Assembly: GCA_934351925.1 (NCBI GenBank)
Contig: CAKRJT010000030.1
Span: 1-35,142 of the forward strand
DNA from: an uncultured Lachnospiraceae bacterium
GTDB lineage: Bacteria; Bacillota; Clostridia; Lachnospirales; Lachnospiraceae
Direction: 5' to 3'
DNA: 35,142 bases
Shown here: positions 31,904-35,142 of the stretch, piece by piece
How the letters are laid out: each line of letters starts with the position of its first letter
How positions within the stretch are numbered: the first letter of the stretch is position 1
Notes under the pieces: generated by a model
The model's database searches: none
The model's input: the letters and a program-made list of their open reading frames with translations, nothing else
What the model was told of the DNA's origin: nothing
Program-made: the position numbers and the translations under genes

Positions 31904-33517
31904 TTAGCCAAGTAAGGAGAGAACTCCCTGTGTAGCCTGGTTAGCCTGTGCAAGCATGGACTGTCCAGCCTGAGCAAGAATGTTGTTCTTGCTGTACTCA
32001 ACCATCTCCTCAGCCATATCGACATCGCGGATACGGGACTCAGCGGATGTTGTATTCTCAACAACATTGTCGAGGTTAGCGATTGTGTGCTCAAGTCTGT
32101 TCTGAACGGCACCGAGTGATGAACGCTGTGAAGATACCTTCTGAAGAGCATCAGCGATAGCGTCCACTGCGTATGTAGCAGCCTTACCTGTTGTATCAGA
32201 TACATTTATGCCCTTGATACCAAGAGCTGCTGCGCTCATGGAATCAACATCGACCTTAATCTTATTGGTCATATCTGCGTCTGCACCTACATGTAAGCTG
32301 AATGATAACTTGTCGGCAGTTGTTGTCGTTCCTTCAGTGATTGTAAATTCACCTGCACCATCATTTACAACTTTAGCCTTAGTATCTGCGCCTATGCTGC
32401 TTGCAGCAGTAAGCTCATCATTCATTAACTTATATGCTTCCTCTGCAGTAATTTTGCTTCCCTTAATTTCATAAGTGAAATCTGTATCCGCAGCTAATGT
32501 AGTATTGTCACCCTTGTAGATGGTTAATCCCTTGTTGATGGCAGCCTTCATCTCAGCTTCATTAGCAAAAGCTGAGTAAGCGTCTGTGGCAGCTGCTCCG
32601 TTTGTTGCAGTAGGAGTTACAGTAGCACCATTAGCTTTAGCATTGGTAATGGCAACAGCCGTTTTAGCTCCTGCCTCCTTAGCCACAATCTTAAGGGTAT
32701 CACCTTCCTTGGAAACATCCCACTCTGCTCCTAAATCTGTAGTAAGTTTAGTTACAAGAGCGTCAATATCGTTATAAGCTGCCTGACCATATGTTTGACC
32801 AGCAACATCAATTGTATCACCATTCTTCCAACCTGTTAAATTTATTGTTGTTGTCGCCTTGGTTGCCGGTGTTTCCGCTACACCAAAGCTAGTTGCAGCA
32901 TTAGCTGCATCAGTAATCTTCAATGTAGAGGAGGTTGTAGAGGTACTGTCTATCTCGTACTCTTTTCCGCCGATTGTAACCTTATCGCCATCAGCTAATG
33001 TTACCTTAAATTTAGCTGTACCTGTGCCGGCATCCGTGAGAGTACCTTTAAGTCCTGCATCATGCGCGTTGATCGTCTTGGTTGTCGTAGCTCCATCGGC
33101 GTCACCCTTTAAGAGATAAGTTTCATTGAACTTGGTTGTCTCCGCTACTCTGTCAATCTCGGTTGTGAGCTGCTCTATCTCTGCCTGAATTGCATCTCTA
33201 TCATCCTCTGAGTTGGTTCCGTTGGAAGCCTGAACTGCAAGCTCATTCATTCTCTGAAGCATTGAGTGAACCTCTGTGAGCGCACCTTCTGCTGTCTGCA
33301 CTGCGGATACACCGTCCTCAGCGTTAGAGGAAGCCTGGTCAAGTCCTCTGATCTGCTTTCTCATCTTCTCGGAAATCGTAAGACCTGCTGCGTCATCTGC
33401 TGCACGGTTGATTCTGTAGCCTGAGGATAACTTCTCTGCTGACTTAGACTGTGAACCTGTTGTGACGTTTAACATTCTGTTGGCATTCATTGCCTGTAAA
33501 TTGTGCTGTACTACCAT
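31904..33517 (-). CDS. Flagellin (second, longer copy)
   Basis: Complete 537-residue flagellin. Conserved N-terminal D0/D1 (VVQHNLQAMNANRMLNVTTG; SAEKLSSGYRINRAADDAA) and C-terminal D1/D0 (RSSLGAVQNRLEHTIANLDN; QSMLAQANQATQGVLSLLG). The central region, about residues 140-430, is a Thr/Ala-rich variable domain with little similarity to flagellin 1 and about 150 residues longer. An intact D0/D1 suggests it is assembled. GGAGG precedes the ATG, with CsrA-like sites. Its own sigma-28 promoter was not found; it may be read with the CsrA paralogue upstream. Confidence 0.96.
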   Translation of the reverse strand: MVVQHNLQAMNANRMLNVTTGSQSKSAEKLSSGYRINRAADDAAGLTISEKMRKQIRGLDQASSNAEDGVSAVQTAEGALTEVHSMLQRMNELAVQASNGTNSEDDRDAIQAEIEQLTTEIDRVAETTKFNETYLLKGDADGATTTKTINAHDAGLKGTLTDAGTGTAKFKVTLADGDKVTIGGKEYEIDSTSTTSSTLKITDAANAATSFGVAETPATKATTTINLTGWKNGDTIDVAGQTYGQAAYNDIDALVTKLTTDLGAEWDVSKEGDTLKIVAKEAGAKTAVAITNAKANGATVTPTATNGAAATDAYSAFANEAEMKAAINKGLTIYKGDNTTLAADTDFTYEIKGSKITAEEAYKLMNDELTAASSIGADTKAKVVNDGAGEFTITEGTTTTADKLSFSLHVGADADMTNKIKVDVDSMSAAALGIKGINVSDTTGKAATYAVDAIADALQKVSSQRSSLGAVQNRLEHTIANLDNVVENTTSAESRIRDVDMAEEMVEYSKNNILAQAGQSMLAQANQATQGVLSLLG

Positions 33518-33581
33518 AATTTTTTCCTCCTTGTCCCATTTATGTGTGGGATATTATTTTTTTCAGGGAAATCCGTTTCCC
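33518..33581 (-). promoter_or_regulatory. Flagellin-2 leader with CsrA-type sites
   Basis: Minus strand: hairpin GGGAAA-CGGA-TTTCCC (33566-33581) with GGA in a tetraloop. A second stem follows, TCCCA/TGGGA (33534-33551). The Shine-Dalgarno lies in ACAAGGAGG (33526-33534), which matches the CsrA core ACARGGA exactly. The logic is the same as for flagellin 1, but the sequences are unrelated, so the element is conserved by structure. Confidence 0.65.
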
Positions 33582-33638
33582 CGATATTTATTTATAACAA
33601 ACGAAGAATCCCGGGTGTAGCTTCGTCTATTACCTTAA

Positions 33639-33914
33639 TTAATGTGCCTGCTGTGCAGACTTCTCCGCCTTTAATTTCTCCTCGCGGAGGATACGCCTTA
33701 TCTGCTCCTGTGCCTCCTTGGAAATCGGGCTCTCAGGATAGTAGGTGTCCTTGTTGCGCTCAGGGTTCTGTTCAACACTGCTTCTGACAATGTTCACATC
33801 TCGTGGCGCATCTATCATAAAACGTCCGTGGCTTCCTGACCCGCCGAGATATATCACTCTTATGTTGTCGCCAATGTTCAGATACTGTCCCTGCTTTAAC
33901 GATAGTTTAAGCAT
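33639..33914 (-). CDS. Divergent CsrA-family paralogue
   Basis: A 91-residue protein whose first 45 residues follow the CsrA pattern: MLKLSLKQGQYLNIGDNIRV, a glycine-rich GGSGSHGRFMI turn, then DAPRDVNIVRSS. Arg44, the main RNA contact, is kept, but Arg6 is replaced by Leu. The usual C-terminal helix is replaced by a longer charged tail (PESPISKEAQEQIRRILREE). The start at 33914 has GGAGG five bases upstream and gives the family N-terminus; a TTG extension at 33953 is not favoured. It sits just upstream of flagellin 2, so it may regulate that mRNA, or compete with CsrA or FliW. An authentic csrA is elsewhere in the window. Confidence 0.78.
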   Translation of the reverse strand: MLKLSLKQGQYLNIGDNIRVIYLGGSGSHGRFMIDAPRDVNIVRSSVEQNPERNKDTYYPESPISKEAQEQIRRILREEKLKAEKSAQQAH

Positions 33915-33981
33915 TGTTACCTCCATGTTGAATATGTTGCTATTTGTGTACAACTCCTTTTGTTTCCTGCCTGCAACTTAT

Positions 33982-34008
33982 ATATCGTGCTTATGCTACA
34001 GAAACTTA
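33982..34008 (-). promoter_or_regulatory. Weak sigma-28-like promoter before the CsrA paralogue
   Basis: TAAG (34005-34008), 15 bases, then CACGATAT (33982-33989) on the minus strand. The -35 and spacing equal those of flgM; the -10 has two mismatches to GCCGATAT. If real it would also serve flagellin 2. Confidence 0.35.
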
Positions 34009-34027
34009 ACATTATATTTTATATTTC

Positions 34028-34201
34028 GCTACGATTTGTAGCTTTTTAACAATAAAATCACTCCCGGATTGTCAAAAAGTCTTTTCTTTTTTGTGCATAT
34101 TTTCCTGATTACGACCACAATATGCAACAAACTGTTACAAATCAGAATATAGAAATCGCTGTTGTGTAACATATATTTTGTTATTTGCTACGTTTTGTTG
34201 C
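34028..34201. repeat. Repeated dyad sites in the intergenic region before the XRE gene
   Basis: GCTACGATTTGTAGC (34028-34042) and GCTACGTTTTGTTGC (34187-34201) agree at 13 of 15 positions and are palindromic. GCAACAAACTGTTAC (34124-34138) is a third, inverted and weaker copy. They flank the divergent start regions of the CsrA paralogue and the XRE regulator, as expected of operators. Confidence 0.5.
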
Positions 34202-34251
34202 ATCTATTGTTGCAATAAAAATATACTTAAATCTAAAGGTGGTATAGTACT

Positions 34252-34680
34252 ATGAAAAATGAAATGCTTGCACAAAAGCTAAAGGAACTCAGAAAAGTCA
34301 ACAATTACACACAGGATTATGTGGCGGAGGTGCTCGGTGTCGTCAGGCAGACCTACAGCCATTACGAGACAGGCAAGCGCACACCCGACACCAACGCACT
34401 GTATAAATTAGCCGGACTTTACAATATATCTATCGATGACCTGATGCACCTGACCATTGATATTGACCGCAATGTATCCTATGATGCACCCACACCCACC
34501 CAGACGAGCAGCGACCTTGCAGGTTTTTTGGAATATTTCAATGACCCTGCAAACAAGAAAAAATATATGTTCAACACCAATCTCGAGCGGGAGCTTCTCT
34601 TCTACTTCGACAAGATATCCGATGATGACAAGAAGGAAATTATAGAATTTACGAAAATTAAGGCGCGTAAACCGCTGTGA
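34252..34680 (+). CDS. XRE-family helix-turn-helix transcriptional regulator
   Basis: 142 residues. The N-terminal Cro/C1-type HTH spans about residues 6-60 (LAQKLKELRKVNNYTQDYVA, then VLGVVRQTYSHYETGKRTPD, LYKLAGLYNISIDDLM). A linker and a helical C-terminal part follow (NLERELLFYFDKISDDDKKE), of the kind that mediates dimerisation. AAAGGTGG precedes the ATG. It is transcribed away from the CsrA paralogue and flagellin 2, and repeated dyads lie in between, so autoregulation or control of flagellin 2 is plausible but unproven. Confidence 0.85.
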   Translation: MKNEMLAQKLKELRKVNNYTQDYVAEVLGVVRQTYSHYETGKRTPDTNALYKLAGLYNISIDDLMHLTIDIDRNVSYDAPTPTQTSSDLAGFLEYFNDPANKKKYMFNTNLERELLFYFDKISDDDKKEIIEFTKIKARKPL

Positions 34681-34711
34681 CAAGACAAAATTTTATAAAC
34701 AAGACCAAAAT

Positions 34712-34750
34712 TAAGCACCATCAAGCCATAACCTGACGGTGCTTATTTAT
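34712..34750 (+). terminator. Terminator of the XRE gene
   Basis: TAAGCACC (34712-34719) pairs with GGTGCTTA (34738-34745), with TCA/TGA pairing further in, followed by TTTAT. Confidence 0.75.
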
Positions 34751-34868
34751 AATTCATTACTGATTAAGTAACTTTCTCTCAATTTCTAATACATTGGGAA
34801 ATATGAGTTTTGACCCCTTCCTCCGAAGCGCCAAGACTTTACTTGCTTTTTCTTTTAATTCCTTTTCC

Positions 34869-34902
34869 AAAAAAGGGACTCCACTCTCACGAATGAAGTC
34901 CC
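34869..34902 (-). terminator. Intrinsic terminator on the minus strand
   Basis: GGGACT (34897-34902) pairs with AGTCCC (34875-34880) on the minus strand, followed by six T. It would stop a transcript entering from the right of the window. Confidence 0.65.
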
Positions 34903-35079
34903 ATAACATTTGAACTCGACCTTATTTTAGTTGTGTATCGAGTAACAACAAACATTTGCAGTAAATTCTTACTGTAATTGAAGTATATTTTCAAATGCCG
35001 CCGCTGTCAAGATGTACCAAATAAAAAAACAACACATATAATGAAATTTTAGGCAAAAACCGTCTGTTAAGTGAAAAGT

Positions 35080-35129
35080 TAAATTCCACTTGTAAACTTA
35101 AATTCCATTCCGAAGAGTAAATTCAGTTT
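35080..35129. repeat. Three TAAATTC repeats spaced exactly 19 bases
   Basis: TAAATTCCA at 35080 and 35099 and TAAATTCAG at 35118 are phased at 19 bases, next to a terminal GTTTGAC at the window edge. Multiple short repeats at a transposon end are characteristic of IS21-family elements. No transposase is present to the left, so this would be a lone or decayed end. Confidence 0.4.
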
Positions 35130-35142
35130 TTTAGGGTTTGAC

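Larger units (their letters stand above)
34746..35142. other. Noncoding right edge of window
   Basis: About 400 bases with no gene. It holds a minus-strand terminator and three phased repeats at the extreme right. A transcript ending at the terminator would come from beyond the window. Confidence 0.5.

Noticed and set aside
31904..33517. Sigma-28 promoter directly before flagellin 2
   Set aside because: No TAAA-N15-CCGATA match was found between the CsrA paralogue and the flagellin; the ATATCGG there is in the wrong orientation.

Overview
The window reads as a chromosomal segment of a motile, spore-forming Firmicute, most likely a Lachnospiraceae relative of Roseburia, Agathobacter or Eubacterium rectale. 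That placement is inferred from protein families and gene order, not from a marker gene. Support includes SpoIIID, MreB beside flgF/flgG, FliW/CsrA control of flagellin, strong GGAGG ribosome binding sites, and sigma-28 (SigD) style promoters of the form TAAR-N15/16-CCGATAT. Almost all core genes are on the minus strand, so the biological order runs from right to left.

Region A (about 1-18.5 kb) is a late flagellar cluster. Its order matches the B. subtilis comF-yvyF-flgM-flgN-flgK-flgL-fliW-csrA-hag/flaG-fliD-fliS-fliT region. Read from the right it holds mreB, flgF, flgG and a FlgJ-type rod-binding protein. Next come recD2, comF and a YvyF-like zinc-ribbon protein, then flgM, flgN, two different flgK genes, flgL, fliW, csrA, flaG, fliD, fliS, a FliT-like coiled-coil protein and a first flagellin cut by the window edge. 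The anti-sigma factor FlgM, the chaperones FlgN and FliS, and the FliW/CsrA pair link export of filament parts to their synthesis. The leaders of both flagellin genes carry hairpins with GGA in the loop plus a GGA in the Shine-Dalgarno, the layout expected of CsrA binding sites.

Region B (18.5-22.3 kb) has trkA-trkH, a potassium uptake pair on the plus strand. It sits between mreB and spoIIID, which are neighbours in B. subtilis. An unusual repeat family lies in front of trkA and again between flgN and flgK. It carries a ribosome binding site, a GTG start, 'MKNT' mini-ORFs and hairpins.

Region C (22.3-31.8 kb) is an AT-rich accessory island. It holds a frameshifted AAA-ATPase-like/PD-(D/E)XK gene, decayed Rpn-family (PD-(D/E)XK) nuclease genes, a long noncoding stretch with a degenerate inverted-repeat array, and an IS1380-type transposase broken by a 14-bp tandem duplication. 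It also holds a compact operon of three or four genes, which is the best candidate here for an undescribed system. The genes encode a nucleoside-phosphorylase-fold protein, an all-helical scaffold without a P-loop, an SPFH/prohibitin-like coiled-coil protein and a small single-pass membrane protein. The first two share a Gly/Asn-rich motif, at the C-terminus of one and near the N-terminus of the other. This resembles the matched motif pairs of amyloid-type or beta-strand signalling in immune systems.

Region D (31.8-35.1 kb) has a second, larger flagellin, a divergent CsrA-family paralogue just upstream of it, a divergent XRE regulator with repeated operator-like sites, and a right edge with three 19-bp-spaced repeats that look like a transposon end.
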